Positions 17,641-26,997 of a stretch of DNA of 64,000 nucleotides are shown here, piece after piece. Within the stretch, counting starts at the first letter, position 1. Every line of letters begins with the position of its first letter. The translations under genes and the position numbers were made by a program. Below the pieces are notes generated by a model. The model was not told the DNA's origin and ran no database searches. It was given only the letters and a program-made list of their open reading frames with translations. Source of the DNA: Lachnospiraceae bacterium (GTDB lineage: Bacteria > Bacillota > Clostridia > Lachnospirales > Lachnospiraceae); NCBI GenBank assembly GCA_910576335.1, contig CAJTIU010000019.1, positions 1 through 64,000 of the forward strand, written 5' to 3'.

Positions 17641-18459
17641 ATGGAACAAGAGACTGCAATCCAGTTTCGTAATGTATCAAAGATCTATAAACTCAGGAGA
17701 AAGGACAAAGGTGCAAAGAAGGGACAGAAGACACAGTATTTTTATGCGCTGAGGGATATTTCCTTTGAAATAAAAAAAGGACAGGTTCTTGGTATTCTGG
17801 GAACGAACGGTTCAGGGAAATCCACTATGGCGCTGGTGTTGTCAGGAATCGCTTCCCCGGATGAGGGAGAGATTGAGGTTCGTGGGGAGCAGGCGTTGGT
17901 TGCGATTAATACAGGGCTGAATAAGCAGCTGACCGGACTTGAAAATATACAGCTTAAGGGTGCACTCCTGGGACTGTCAAAGAAGAGGGTGGAGGAGATT
18001 GTCGAAGGTGTGATTGAATTTGCGGAAATCGGGGACTTTCTTTACCAGCCTGTTAAAAAGTATTCCAGTGGTATGAAGTCCAGGCTGGGCTTTTCGATTA
18101 ATCTGTGCCTGGATCCGGATATCTTGATTATTGACGAGGCACTGTCAGTAGGAGACAAAGGTTTTGCGGCAAAATGTCTGGAACGGATGAGAGAATTAAA
18201 GGAAACAGGAAAAACGATTGTGTTCATTTCTCATTCACTGGTACAGGTAAGGGAATTCTGCGATACAGCCATGTGGCTGGAAGGCGGAAAGATGAAGGAG
18301 TTTGGTCCAATTGAGACTGTATGTGATCACTATGCACAATATATTGAATATTACCGTTCATTAAAAAAGGCTGAAAAGAGGGCAGAAAGGGAAGCAAAGT
18401 TTCAAGGACGTATAATTGAAAGTAAGAAGGTTAGTCTGTTTGAACGTTTGTTTGGGTAA
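17641..18459 (+). CDS. ABC polysaccharide/teichoic acid exporter, ATP-binding subunit (TagH/Wzt-like)
   Basis: A 272-residue ATPase that powers the TagG-like permease. Walker A is GTNGSGKST (54-62), the signature is YSSGMKSRL (141-149), Walker B is ILIIDE (161-166), and the H-loop is FISHS. The wide gap between the first strand and Walker A (KLRRKDKGAKKGQKTQYF) is typical of polysaccharide exporters. It lacks both the C-terminal carbohydrate-binding domain of O-antigen Wzt and the SH3-containing tail of Bacillus TagH, so it resembles the short-form exporters. It starts at ATG 17641, 63 bases after the permease gene. Confidence 0.93.
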   Translation: MEQETAIQFRNVSKIYKLRRKDKGAKKGQKTQYFYALRDISFEIKKGQVLGILGTNGSGKSTMALVLSGIASPDEGEIEVRGEQALVAINTGLNKQLTGLENIQLKGALLGLSKKRVEEIVEGVIEFAEIGDFLYQPVKKYSSGMKSRLGFSINLCLDPDILIIDEALSVGDKGFAAKCLERMRELKETGKTIVFISHSLVQVREFCDTAMWLEGGKMKEFGPIETVCDHYAQYIEYYRSLKKAEKRAEREAKFQGRIIESKKVSLFERLFG

Positions 18460-18534
18460 TTGATGTCAGGCCAGAGTAACGATTCAGCAGGACTGAAGGG
18501 GCTGAACAGTTACAGGTCGGGAAAGGAATGCGAT

Positions 18535-20262
18535 ATGGCAGAAAAAGTATGGAAGATTCTACTTTTGACAAACAGAGATTCAGATAATGTGGGGGATCAG
18601 GTGATAGAAGCATGTGATATCAGCCTGATTTCTGCTGTTATGAAAAATCTGAATATAGAAGACGGCAGATATATTATAAATAGCCAGGTGGCAGGAATCG
18701 TTTCCAAACGATATCTGGAAACAAGGAGTGAGAGATTATATAAAAAGGCAGAAGCTATCATCAAGGATTCAGATATCATTATTTTTGGCGGAGCGCCGAT
18801 GTTTAACTACAGCTATCAGATCTTTTATGAGAGAACGGCTGTTACTCTTGAGATAGCGGAAAAGCACCATAAGCCGGTGCTGTTTTCTGCGATTGGTGTG
18901 GAAGGATATGACGAGGAAAATGAAAAGTGTCAGAGGCTGAAGAAGACACTTAATTTTGATTGTGTAAAGCAGATTACGACAAGGGATGATTTTGATTCCC
19001 TGAAAAAATTTATTGTGAATGAGAATGTGGTTATAGATAAGGTATCTGATCCGGCTGTATTTGCATCCAGTGTATTTAGAAAATATATAGATGCAGATGT
19101 GAAAAAACCGAAGAAAAAGTTAGGTATCTTTATTTTGCGTTCAAATGGGTTTACGGATAATAAGATTGATTTTTCCAGAGACGAAGCGGCGGCTCTCTGG
19201 AAAGGACTGTCAAAAAAATTAAAACGAAGCGGCTATTATTACGAGTTTATAACAAGCGGACATTTTGGTGATGAGGCTTTTTTAGATAACTTAATCAGGA
19301 GCTATGGTATTAATGTTAAAAAATGTGTATTTAATATTAATTCACCAGAAAGACTAATTCAGAAGATCGCGTCCTATGATGTTGTGATTTCGTGCCGGCT
19401 GCATCCGAGTATCATTTCCTTCGCTTTAGACGTGCCTTCCCTGGGGATTATCTGGAATTCGAAGGTGAAGTATTTTTATGACAGTATTGGTTATGAAAAC
19501 AGGGTGATTGATATTAAGGAAATCAGTGCGGAAGGAATTGTGGAAAAGGCTGCACAGATTTTAGAGCATAATGAGGGAGTGGAAAAAGACAGGGATTACC
19601 TGATGAGTGTATATAATACGCTGTTTTACGGAATCAGAGGAATTGTATGTATGAGTGAAGCCGGTGTAGATGAAGCCGGTATAAAAGACCTGAAGCCATA
19701 TGAATATGAAGAGCTGTTGGAAAATATACCTCCATATAAAGGAACAACCCCAGAGGAATATGATGAAAAACTGCAGAGAAAGTTCAGAAGGGCTTATGGG
19801 AAATACAATGAGCTGTTTGAGAAAAATCTGAAGGGCGCTAAGTTTACCTTGATATATAATGGAGGAACGAAGTCTGAAAAGCTGACGTGGAATTTTGATG
19901 AAGTGAATGGAGAAGTAAAGAAGCTCGATACAGGTTCTGTGGAATATGAGCTGAAAAAACCAGTTTTAAATAATGGTAAGACAGGACTTGTGAAGAATGG
20001 CTTCTGTTATCCTGGAGCAGTATTTGCAGGCTGGCAGATGAGAGCCAGGGAGAATGATAAGTGGTACTGGTATCTGGAGGATGGGAGTTTTAAACCTGTA
20101 GATAGCTATGATAAAAACAAAGATAAACCTAAATGTATACTGAAGGATAGTTCAGTGATTCCATATATTCCAGAAATGGAGATTGATGTGGTTGTCCTGG
20201 AAGGTGTATGGGATATGTCATGGAAGATGAAGATGATTCAAAAGATCAGGCATATGAAGTAG
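18535..20262 (+). CDS. polysaccharide pyruvyl transferase-family protein with C-terminal WYWYLEDG module
   Basis: The 575-residue protein has no signal peptide or membrane segment. Residues about 1-400 fit the polysaccharide pyruvyl transferase fold: LLLTNRDSDNVGDQVIEACD at the start, a DIIIFGGAPMFNYSY loop, and VISCRLHPSIISFAL near the second nucleotide-binding half. Members add ketal pyruvate (or act on related glycans) using phosphoenolpyruvate. Residues 434-560 form an extra module with FTLIYNGG, TGSVEYEL, FAGWQ, WYWYLEDG and VVLEGVW, which occurs twice more in the gene at 52.3 kb. Its shape recalls secreted InlB-type B-repeats (GW and final W spacing), odd for a cytosolic enzyme. I prefer ATG 18535, with AAAGGA upstream, over an in-frame TTG at 18460. 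Confidence 0.78.
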   Translation: MAEKVWKILLLTNRDSDNVGDQVIEACDISLISAVMKNLNIEDGRYIINSQVAGIVSKRYLETRSERLYKKAEAIIKDSDIIIFGGAPMFNYSYQIFYERTAVTLEIAEKHHKPVLFSAIGVEGYDEENEKCQRLKKTLNFDCVKQITTRDDFDSLKKFIVNENVVIDKVSDPAVFASSVFRKYIDADVKKPKKKLGIFILRSNGFTDNKIDFSRDEAAALWKGLSKKLKRSGYYYEFITSGHFGDEAFLDNLIRSYGINVKKCVFNINSPERLIQKIASYDVVISCRLHPSIISFALDVPSLGIIWNSKVKYFYDSIGYENRVIDIKEISAEGIVEKAAQILEHNEGVEKDRDYLMSVYNTLFYGIRGIVCMSEAGVDEAGIKDLKPYEYEELLENIPPYKGTTPEEYDEKLQRKFRRAYGKYNELFEKNLKGAKFTLIYNGGTKSEKLTWNFDEVNGEVKKLDTGSVEYELKKPVLNNGKTGLVKNGFCYPGAVFAGWQMRARENDKWYWYLEDGSFKPVDSYDKNKDKPKCILKDSSVIPYIPEMEIDVVVLEGVWDMSWKMKMIQKIRHMK

Positions 20263-20282
20263 AAGCGAAAGCTGATGGAAGT

Positions 20283-20975
20283 ATGAAGATGAAAAAATTA
20301 GTGATTATTCCTGCCTTTAATGAGGCAGAGAGTATTATTGAAACAGTAAAGGATATACGTGAAAATGCGCCGGAATTTGATTATGTTGTCATCAATGACT
20401 GTTCAAAGGATGATACTCTGAAGATTTGTAAGGAGGAGAAGATCAAGGTACTTGATTTACCGATTAACCTGGGAATCGGAGGAGCGGTTCAGACCGGATA
20501 TGTATATGCATATCATCAGAATTATGATATAGTCGTTCAGTTTGACGGGGATGGACAGCATGATGCCGCCTTTTTGGAAGATATGGCAAAAAAGCTTGTA
20601 GATGAGGATGCAGATATGGTAATAGGCTCCCGCTTTATTGAGAAACAAGGCTTTCAGTCATCCGGAGTCAGGCGGATTGGAATTAAGATTTTTTCCTTTC
20701 TTTCAGGAACTCTTTTCGGGAAACGGATTACGGATGCTACTTCTGGGATGCGGATGTGCAATCGCAGGGTAATAGAGTTGTTTGTAAAGGATTATCCCAG
20801 GGATTATCCGGAACCGGAGACAGTATGCAGACTTCTGAGAAAAAGGTGCAGGGTAGTAGAGATGCCTGTACAGATGAAGGAGCGTTCGGCGGGTGTTTCT
20901 TCCATATCTATAAACAGATCGATCTATTATATGATTAAGGTAACGCTGGCCATTTTAATAGAAAGGTTAAGGTAA
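20283..20975 (+). CDS. GT2 polyprenyl-phosphate-mannose-synthase-like glycosyltransferase
   Basis: A 230-residue soluble GT2 enzyme of the DPM1 group without membrane helices. Motifs are LVIIPAFNEAESI, NDCSKDDT, NLGIGGAVQTGY, the catalytic QFDGDGQHD and SGMRMCNRRVIEL. It is followed at once by DUF2304 and DUF2142 genes. This trio recurs in Firmicutes and looks like a lipid-sugar donor enzyme, a small membrane helper and a GT-C transferase, parallel to the GtrB/GtrA cassette at 7.9-11.4 kb. The start is ATG 20283 or ATG 20289; upstream ribosome signals are weak. Confidence 0.88.
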   Translation: MKMKKLVIIPAFNEAESIIETVKDIRENAPEFDYVVINDCSKDDTLKICKEEKIKVLDLPINLGIGGAVQTGYVYAYHQNYDIVVQFDGDGQHDAAFLEDMAKKLVDEDADMVIGSRFIEKQGFQSSGVRRIGIKIFSFLSGTLFGKRITDATSGMRMCNRRVIELFVKDYPRDYPEPETVCRLLRKRCRVVEMPVQMKERSAGVSSISINRSIYYMIKVTLAILIERLR

Positions 20976-20981
20976 ACAGAG

Positions 20982-21374
20982 ATGACATTACAGGCTCAGA
21001 TTCTGATTGTCGGATTATTGCTTATTGTTTTGGCAATTATAGTAAATATGATCAGAAGAAGGCGATTAGAGTTAAGATACGTTTTGATTTGGATGGGATG
21101 CGACTTTGCACTGATTATTTTGGCCTCTTTTCCGAGCCTTATGGAGATCCTGGCAGATATACTGGGAATAAAATCTCCTATGAATATGATATTCTTCCTG
21201 GGCTTTTTGTTTTCATTAATTATTATCTTTTCTCTGACAGTAACGATTTCCCATTTTACGGCTATGGTCCGTAAGATGGCACAGGAGATCGCCCTGCTGT
21301 CGGACAGGCTGAATGAGCTTTCAGAGAGGACGGAAGGATCAGATGACGAAAGAGCCAAAAGGGAGTCGGAATAA
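20982..21374 (+). CDS. DUF2304 small membrane protein
   Basis: A 130-residue protein with three hydrophobic segments (about 5-23, 32-52, 68-90) and a polar, charged C-terminus that may form a short coiled coil (about 98-118). It matches the DUF2304 family, usually encoded beside DPM1-like GT2 enzymes. Its role is not known; flippase or scaffold for the neighbouring glycosyltransferases is inference. Its stop overlaps the next start (TAATG). Confidence 0.8.
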   Translation: MTLQAQILIVGLLLIVLAIIVNMIRRRRLELRYVLIWMGCDFALIILASFPSLMEILADILGIKSPMNMIFFLGFLFSLIIIFSLTVTISHFTAMVRKMAQEIALLSDRLNELSERTEGSDDERAKRESE

Positions 21375-23638
21375 TGCAGAAAAAGAAGTTTATTTCAATA
21401 TATCTTGTATTTGTGATTTTATGCATCCTGATTACTGTGTACCAGTGCGGCCAGGTTACGGAAAAATTTGGTGAAGAGCTCTATGGAATTGCGACTGATG
21501 ATACGATTGAACTGGATGAAGATACGGAGGTGGCGGCAGAGTTTGTTCTGAAAGAGGAAGAACTGCGCGGAGTGAGTGTAAAATTTCAGACTGAAGAAAA
21601 GTTTGACGCTGAGAAAATGAAGGCGCAGCTTTATGATGGAGAGACGGACGAGCTGTTGGCAGAGGATACAGTGGTATTGAAGTACGAACGCATTCAGAAC
21701 AAGGATGGAGGTTCTTTTATTTATTTCAGCCTGCCTCAAAAACAGGCCAAGGATAAAAATGTCAGACTGGTCTTTTCCATGGACGGGAAAGTGAAGGTAA
21801 AGCCATCGTTAGTTGTGAGTAAAAATGCAGTTAATTCTTCGAAGCTGAAGAATGGGAATAAAGATTCGGATAAAAATCTTGTATTTAAGACAAGGTATTT
21901 TCTTGGAGAAAGCAGGAACTATGGGGCAGTAGCTGCCAATGGGATTTATTTGTGTGCATTAGGCACGCTGTTGTTTTTCTTTGCATATAAAAGAAAAAAC
22001 CAGAGGCATTCAGAAAATGAAAAGGCTTGTGGGAAGAAGAGATTTATGGAGCAGAAATTCATATGGAAGAGATCTCTCCAACCTGTTATGGGCAGACGGG
22101 ACTACATTATACTATTTTTCATGTTGGCGTTTGTTGGCTTTTACTTGATATATGTTTACCGGTTTGGCGTAAGCAGTGCAATAAAAGAAAACAGCTATTT
22201 CTTTTTGAAAAAGATGTATGCCCTGTTTGGCATTCTTGTATTAGCTGCTTCAGCGGTCATCTGCTCCTGCTGTATGAGAAAGCAGCTTCCGGTTGAAAAA
22301 GCATTTGTCCCGGTGGGACTGTGCCTGGGGATTCTGTTCAGTCTGGTGATTTGTCTGGATACAGTGCCGGATGAACCGTCCCATGTAGACACGGCATATG
22401 CGTTGTCAAACGAAATATTGCGGATTCCGGAAAGCGGGAAGCCGGGATATATCTTCAAAAGGGTAGAGGATATTGATTCTGATGCAGAGGAAAGACAGTC
22501 GCTTGACGTTGAGAATTATAAATGGATGTATCAGAAGCGGTTTTGGACGGCAGAGGATGAGACATTGGCAGAGTGCTCTGTCAGAAGCAATCTTGGGAAT
22601 GGGGGAAAGATCTACTACCTTCCTCAGGCGTTGGGGATATCCATAGGAAGAATCTTGGGGTTAGGTATGCTTCCTGTCATGATGCTCGGAAGATTTTTTT
22701 CACTTATATGTTATATCATACTGGTATATTCTGCAATCAGAAAGGTTCCGGTTGGGAAACTGACGTTGTTTTTAATAGGGATATTACCCATTTCGCTTCA
22801 GCAGGCAGCATCCATGTCATATGATGGAATGATTAATGGGATAGCAATGCTGTATCTTGCTTATAATGTCTATGCCTTTTATGGAGGAAGGAGACTGGAA
22901 GTTTCAGACATTGCTGTAATTGCCCTGACAGGAAGCCTGATGGCAACGGTCAAAGGCGGCACCTATATTCCGCTGTGCCTGTTGCCGTTGATGCTGTTGT
23001 GGACAAGAAAGGATCTGCTGAAAGAGGAAAAAATAAGTATCGTATCTATAGTTGGTCTTTTTATTTTTACATTTGCAAAGGACAGGCTGATCGGAACGCT
23101 CTCTACGCTTTCAGTAAGCCAGGGGGCAGCCATCGGAGGCGCGAAAAGCAAGGAAGTATACACGTTTGGGTATCTACTCAGACGACCGGTCAGATTAATC
23201 GGGTTATATGTAAATACGATTCACGAACAGGGGAGTGAGCAGCTGAGAAACCTTTTTGGGGGAAATCTTGCATGGAGAGATATTAATATTGACTGGTATC
23301 TTGTTATTTTCCTAATCATCTTGATCCTGCTTTCATGTATCCGCCAGGGGAAGGAAAAATATATTCCGCGGCTAGATAAGGCATATATGGGTGTACTGGC
23401 ACTTGGAAGTTTTGGACTGATTGAACTTTCTATGCTGCTTGTGTGGACGCCGGTAACATATAATTATATTACCGGGGCGCAGGGAAGGTACTTTATTCCA
23501 TTTTTGTTTCTTATATTGTTGTGTCTGAGAAATTCTTTCTTTACAGTGAAGAAGAATATCGAACGGCAGATTATGCTATTATTTTGCGTGACAGATCTTC
23601 TGATTGTTTTACAAGTAGTACTCATTGCGTTAGAGTGA
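21374..23638 (+). CDS. DUF2142 multi-pass membrane protein, probable GT-C glycosyltransferase
   Basis: A 754-residue polytopic protein. After the first membrane segment (about 5-24) comes a ~150-residue extracytoplasmic beta-rich domain, then about eleven further membrane segments. The motif TVPDEPSHVDTAYALSNEI, with acidic residues and His in a large outside loop, is the DUF2142 hallmark and resembles the catalytic loop of GT-C transferases. Together with the preceding GT2 and DUF2304 genes it probably adds a sugar to an exported glycan. The next gene has its own promoter, so this ends the exporter operon. Confidence 0.8.
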   Translation: MQKKKFISIYLVFVILCILITVYQCGQVTEKFGEELYGIATDDTIELDEDTEVAAEFVLKEEELRGVSVKFQTEEKFDAEKMKAQLYDGETDELLAEDTVVLKYERIQNKDGGSFIYFSLPQKQAKDKNVRLVFSMDGKVKVKPSLVVSKNAVNSSKLKNGNKDSDKNLVFKTRYFLGESRNYGAVAANGIYLCALGTLLFFFAYKRKNQRHSENEKACGKKRFMEQKFIWKRSLQPVMGRRDYIILFFMLAFVGFYLIYVYRFGVSSAIKENSYFFLKKMYALFGILVLAASAVICSCCMRKQLPVEKAFVPVGLCLGILFSLVICLDTVPDEPSHVDTAYALSNEILRIPESGKPGYIFKRVEDIDSDAEERQSLDVENYKWMYQKRFWTAEDETLAECSVRSNLGNGGKIYYLPQALGISIGRILGLGMLPVMMLGRFFSLICYIILVYSAIRKVPVGKLTLFLIGILPISLQQAASMSYDGMINGIAMLYLAYNVYAFYGGRRLEVSDIAVIALTGSLMATVKGGTYIPLCLLPLMLLWTRKDLLKEEKISIVSIVGLFIFTFAKDRLIGTLSTLSVSQGAAIGGAKSKEVYTFGYLLRRPVRLIGLYVNTIHEQGSEQLRNLFGGNLAWRDINIDWYLVIFLIILILLSCIRQGKEKYIPRLDKAYMGVLALGSFGLIELSMLLVWTPVTYNYITGAQGRYFIPFLFLILLCLRNSFFTVKKNIERQIMLLFCVTDLLIVLQVVLIALE

Positions 23639-23644
23639 CTGGGA

Positions 23645-23673
23645 TTGCTTTTTGGTAAAGAGTAGTGTATAAT
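23645..23673 (+). promoter_or_regulatory. sigma-A promoter before the wbpA-like gene
   Basis: TTGCTT (23645-23650), exactly 17 bases and a perfect TATAAT (23668-23673), about 30 bases before the dehydrogenase start. It marks the start of the variable-region transcript. Confidence 0.7.
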
Positions 23674-23704
23674 TTATTCAGAATTTTGGCGAAAGGGAGC
23701 AGAT

Positions 23705-25018
23705 ATGAAAGAAAAACTTTTAAAAAAGATAGAAGAAAAAGAAATTGTTGTAGGAGTTGTCGGGCTTGGGTATGTGGGACTGCCCCTAGCAGTAGAAAAA
23801 GCAAAGGCTGGCTATAAAACCATTGGCTTTGACGTGCAGGAGCAGAAAGTCAATATGGTGAATGAAGGACATAACTATATAGGCGATGTGGTAGACAATG
23901 ATCTGGAAAAGCTGGTGGAGAGCGGGATGCTGTCAGCTACGACAGATTTTAGCTTTGTGAAGGACGTTGATTTTATTGCGATCTGTGTGCCCACGCCTCT
24001 TGATATTCATCAGCAGCCTGATATCAGCTATGTCAGGTCATCCGCAGAAGAGATCTCTCGGTATCTTACGAAGGAAACGATGGTGGTGTTAGAATCAACC
24101 ACTTATCCGGGCACTACAGAAGAGCTGATAAAGCCTATTCTGGAGAGTGGTTCGGGATTGAAATGCGGGGAAGATTTTTATCTCGGATTTTCCCCGGAAA
24201 GAGTGGATCCCGGCAATTTGATTTATAAAACAAAGAATACGCCAAAGGTAGTAGGAGCAATCGGAAAAGACGCGACAGAGGTTATATCGGCCATGTACCG
24301 CTCTGTTTTGGAAGGGGAGGTATACGAGGTATCTTCACCGGCGATAGCAGAGATGGAGAAAATACTTGAAAATACTTACCGCAATATTAATATTGGGTTG
24401 GTTAATGAGCTTACAATGCTATGTAAAGAGATGGGAATCAGTATGTGGGAGGTAATTGAGGCTGCAAAGTCGAAGCCTTACGGATTCCAGGCCTTTTATC
24501 CGGGACCGGGACTGGGAGGGCACTGTATACCGCTTGATCCCTATTATTTATCCTGGAAGGCGCGAGAATATGGTTTCCACACATCCATGATTGAAAGCTC
24601 CATGATGATTAATGATAGAATGCCGGAATACTGTGTAGAACGTGCCGGTATGATTTTAAACAAAAGCAAAAAGTCATTAAATGGAGCGGAGATACTAGTG
24701 CTGGGAGTGGCTTATAAACAGGATATTGATGATTATCGGGAAAGTCCGGCGCTGAAGGTGATTGAGGAGCTGGAAAAAACGGGGGCAGATGTATCCTACT
24801 ATGATCCATGGGTAAAAGAATATAAATATAAGGGTAAAAAATATGTAAGTGAGAAGGAGCTTACAGAAGAACTCCTGCGAAAGGCAGACCTGGTAATGGT
24901 AACAGCAGCCCACACGAATGTAGACTATGCATTGGTTCAGAGGTGTGCGAAAGCAGTATTTGATACAAAGAATGCAATGAAGATGATAACAGAAAGAGAA
25001 AATATTGAGCTGTTATAA
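23705..25018 (+). CDS. wbpA: UDP-N-acetylglucosamine 6-dehydrogenase (WbpA-like)
   Basis: Oxidises UDP-GlcNAc to UDP-GlcNAcA with two NAD+. The 437 residues match the UDP-HexNAc dehydrogenase group rather than UDP-glucose dehydrogenase. The Rossmann motif is VGVVGLGYVGLPLA (16-29). The central region has ESTTYPGTTEE and FSPERVDPG, and the catalytic Cys is in GLGGHCIPLDPYY (Cys274). The presence of WbpB, D, E and I homologues downstream points to the WbpA reaction rather than WecC (UDP-ManNAc dehydrogenase), although motif reading alone cannot fully separate them. Confidence 0.9.
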   Translation: MKEKLLKKIEEKEIVVGVVGLGYVGLPLAVEKAKAGYKTIGFDVQEQKVNMVNEGHNYIGDVVDNDLEKLVESGMLSATTDFSFVKDVDFIAICVPTPLDIHQQPDISYVRSSAEEISRYLTKETMVVLESTTYPGTTEELIKPILESGSGLKCGEDFYLGFSPERVDPGNLIYKTKNTPKVVGAIGKDATEVISAMYRSVLEGEVYEVSSPAIAEMEKILENTYRNINIGLVNELTMLCKEMGISMWEVIEAAKSKPYGFQAFYPGPGLGGHCIPLDPYYLSWKAREYGFHTSMIESSMMINDRMPEYCVERAGMILNKSKKSLNGAEILVLGVAYKQDIDDYRESPALKVIEELEKTGADVSYYDPWVKEYKYKGKKYVSEKELTEELLRKADLVMVTAAHTNVDYALVQRCAKAVFDTKNAMKMITERENIELL

Positions 25019-25047
25019 AAAAAGTGAAGAGAAGATTAGGACAGGAT

Positions 25048-26079
25048 ATGTGCAAAATAAGTATTATAGTGCCTCTTTATAATGGCAAAAAAACAATTGG
25101 CAGATGTCTGGATAGTCTTGTAAATCAGACGCTCCATGATATAGAGATTTTGGTAATTAATGATGGCTCTCAGGACGGCGGGGAGAAAATTGCCGCCCAG
25201 TATATGCAAAGAGATAAGAGGATACGGCTTATTTCACAGGAGAATGCCGGACTTGGCGCGGCGAGAAATCATGGAATCAGGGAGGCTGCAGGAGAATTTG
25301 TCGGTTTTGTTGACTGTGATGATTTTGTTGACGTAAATATGTACAAGGTTATGACAGATGCTTTGGAAAAAGTAGAGGCTTCTGTTGGAGTCTGTCAGGA
25401 AAAAAATGTATATGCAGAAAGTGGCAAAATAAAGTTTATCAATGAGACACGTTTCCCTGTAAAAAATGAAGCAGTATATCCCAGTGAAAAAGTTCTTGAC
25501 TGGTATTTGAATTTTTCGTATCTGTCCTTAAATAGCATGTGCTACAAAGTTGTCAGAACATCGCTTTTTAAAGAGCATGGAATCAAAGTTCCTGAGAACT
25601 ACAGGCATGCAGAAGATCTGGTTACGAGTGCGGCACTCTTTTCAGTTGTAAAAAAAGTAGTAATTATCCCTCAAAGTTTATATTATTACGTTCATACTAA
25701 AAAATCTATTTCTTATAACTATTCTTTGCAGCATGCCATAGATGTATACTATGACTGGTGGGAGGTTAAAGGATATATAGAGAAAAGTGAGTATCCAGGT
25801 TCTATAGATAACTTCTCATTAGGAATGCGCTTTTCTTCATTAAAGCAATTACACTGGGCTAAAGATAAGCAGGAAAAAGTATGTCCGCAGGCAAAAAAAT
25901 TAGAAAAAATCTGGGAGAAAGAACGGAAGATAAATTCATGGAGGCCGGATTTTAAAGCAGAATATATTCCGGCGGCACATAAAATTAAAATATGTGTTTC
26001 ATATTTTCGGATGGAGAGACTGGTTTGCTTTCTAATTAAAAAGTTGAGTTGGATTCCTTTTTTTAATTTTATGACTTAG
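25048..26079 (+). CDS. GT2 family glycosyltransferase
   Basis: A 343-residue soluble GT2 enzyme that adds a sugar to the growing lipid-linked repeat unit. The GT-A nucleotide-binding half has ISIIVPLYNGKKTIGRCLDS, NDGSQDGGEK, and a metal-binding VDCDDFVD. Base composition turns AT-rich here. I use ATG 25048 over an in-frame GTG at 25024. The donor sugar and linkage cannot be inferred. Confidence 0.87.
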   Translation: MCKISIIVPLYNGKKTIGRCLDSLVNQTLHDIEILVINDGSQDGGEKIAAQYMQRDKRIRLISQENAGLGAARNHGIREAAGEFVGFVDCDDFVDVNMYKVMTDALEKVEASVGVCQEKNVYAESGKIKFINETRFPVKNEAVYPSEKVLDWYLNFSYLSLNSMCYKVVRTSLFKEHGIKVPENYRHAEDLVTSAALFSVVKKVVIIPQSLYYYVHTKKSISYNYSLQHAIDVYYDWWEVKGYIEKSEYPGSIDNFSLGMRFSSLKQLHWAKDKQEKVCPQAKKLEKIWEKERKINSWRPDFKAEYIPAAHKIKICVSYFRMERLVCFLIKKLSWIPFFNFMT

Positions 26080-26093
26080 GAGATTTTAAAGTT

Positions 26094-26993
26094 ATGAAAA
26101 CATATCCTAAAGTAAATGTGGTTATATCGACATATAATGGGGAAAAATATATTCAGGAACAGCTGAGCAGCCTGTTTGGCCAGGAGTATCAAAATATAGA
26201 TATTTATGTGCGGGATGATGGATCTAGTGACAAAACCATTCAGATTCTGCAAAAATATGCAGAAAGTGGGCAGATCGTTTTATTCAAGGGGGAGAATGTC
26301 GGCTATTGTAAGAGCTTTATGAAGCTTCTTGAGATGGCTGCAGAAGGGGATTACTGGGCTTTTTGTGATCAGGATGATATATGGTATCCAGATAAAGTGC
26401 GGCTTGCAGTAGAATGGATGGAAAGTCAAAGACAAGATAAGCCTTTGCTTTACTATAGTTTAAGTAAGATGATAGATGAGGAAGGAAATAAGCTGGGAAT
26501 TGAGAAGCCGCCTAATAAGGCGCTGAATTTTTACAGAGTAATGACGGGTACATTTGGCGTTGGCTTTTCTATGGTAATAAATAAAGCTTTAAGAGAAGAA
26601 ATGCTGAAATGTAATCCTGAAAAAGTTCATGCGCATGACTGGCTTGCGGGGGCTGTAGCACTTGGCTTTGGAAAGGTTCATGTAAATCACAAAATCTGTG
26701 CAAAATACAGACGTCTAGATACCAGTGTTACAAGAATTTCTTTTATGAAGAAAATCAAGTGGGCATTGTCAATGTTAAAGAATGATGGAGATGTAAAAGA
26801 CAGAAATATTGAATATTATCGTGTTTATAAAAAGAATTTACCGTCTGAAAAGGCTAAGATCGCGTCCTTGTTTGGAGGCTGGAAGTATTCTCTGAGAAAA
26901 AGCCTGATAAAAGCATTTTATCCAAAGAGATGGAGACCTAATATTAGCAGTGAAATAGTTATGCGATGTCTTATGTTAATCGGAAAGGTATAG
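26094..26993 (+). CDS. GT2 family glycosyltransferase, rhamnosyltransferase-like
   Basis: A 299-residue GT2 enzyme. VNVVISTYNGEKYIQEQL, DDGSSDKT and FCDQDDIWYPDKV closely follow the pattern of many rhamnosyl- and related transferases of capsular clusters, and the HDWLAGAVALGFG stretch fits the acceptor/catalytic base region. No dTDP-rhamnose synthesis genes lie in the window, so a rhamnose donor would have to come from elsewhere. ATG 26094 has AGGAG upstream. Confidence 0.87.
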   Translation: MKTYPKVNVVISTYNGEKYIQEQLSSLFGQEYQNIDIYVRDDGSSDKTIQILQKYAESGQIVLFKGENVGYCKSFMKLLEMAAEGDYWAFCDQDDIWYPDKVRLAVEWMESQRQDKPLLYYSLSKMIDEEGNKLGIEKPPNKALNFYRVMTGTFGVGFSMVINKALREEMLKCNPEKVHAHDWLAGAVALGFGKVHVNHKICAKYRRLDTSVTRISFMKKIKWALSMLKNDGDVKDRNIEYYRVYKKNLPSEKAKIASLFGGWKYSLRKSLIKAFYPKRWRPNISSEIVMRCLMLIGKV

Positions 26994-26997
26994 TTGA

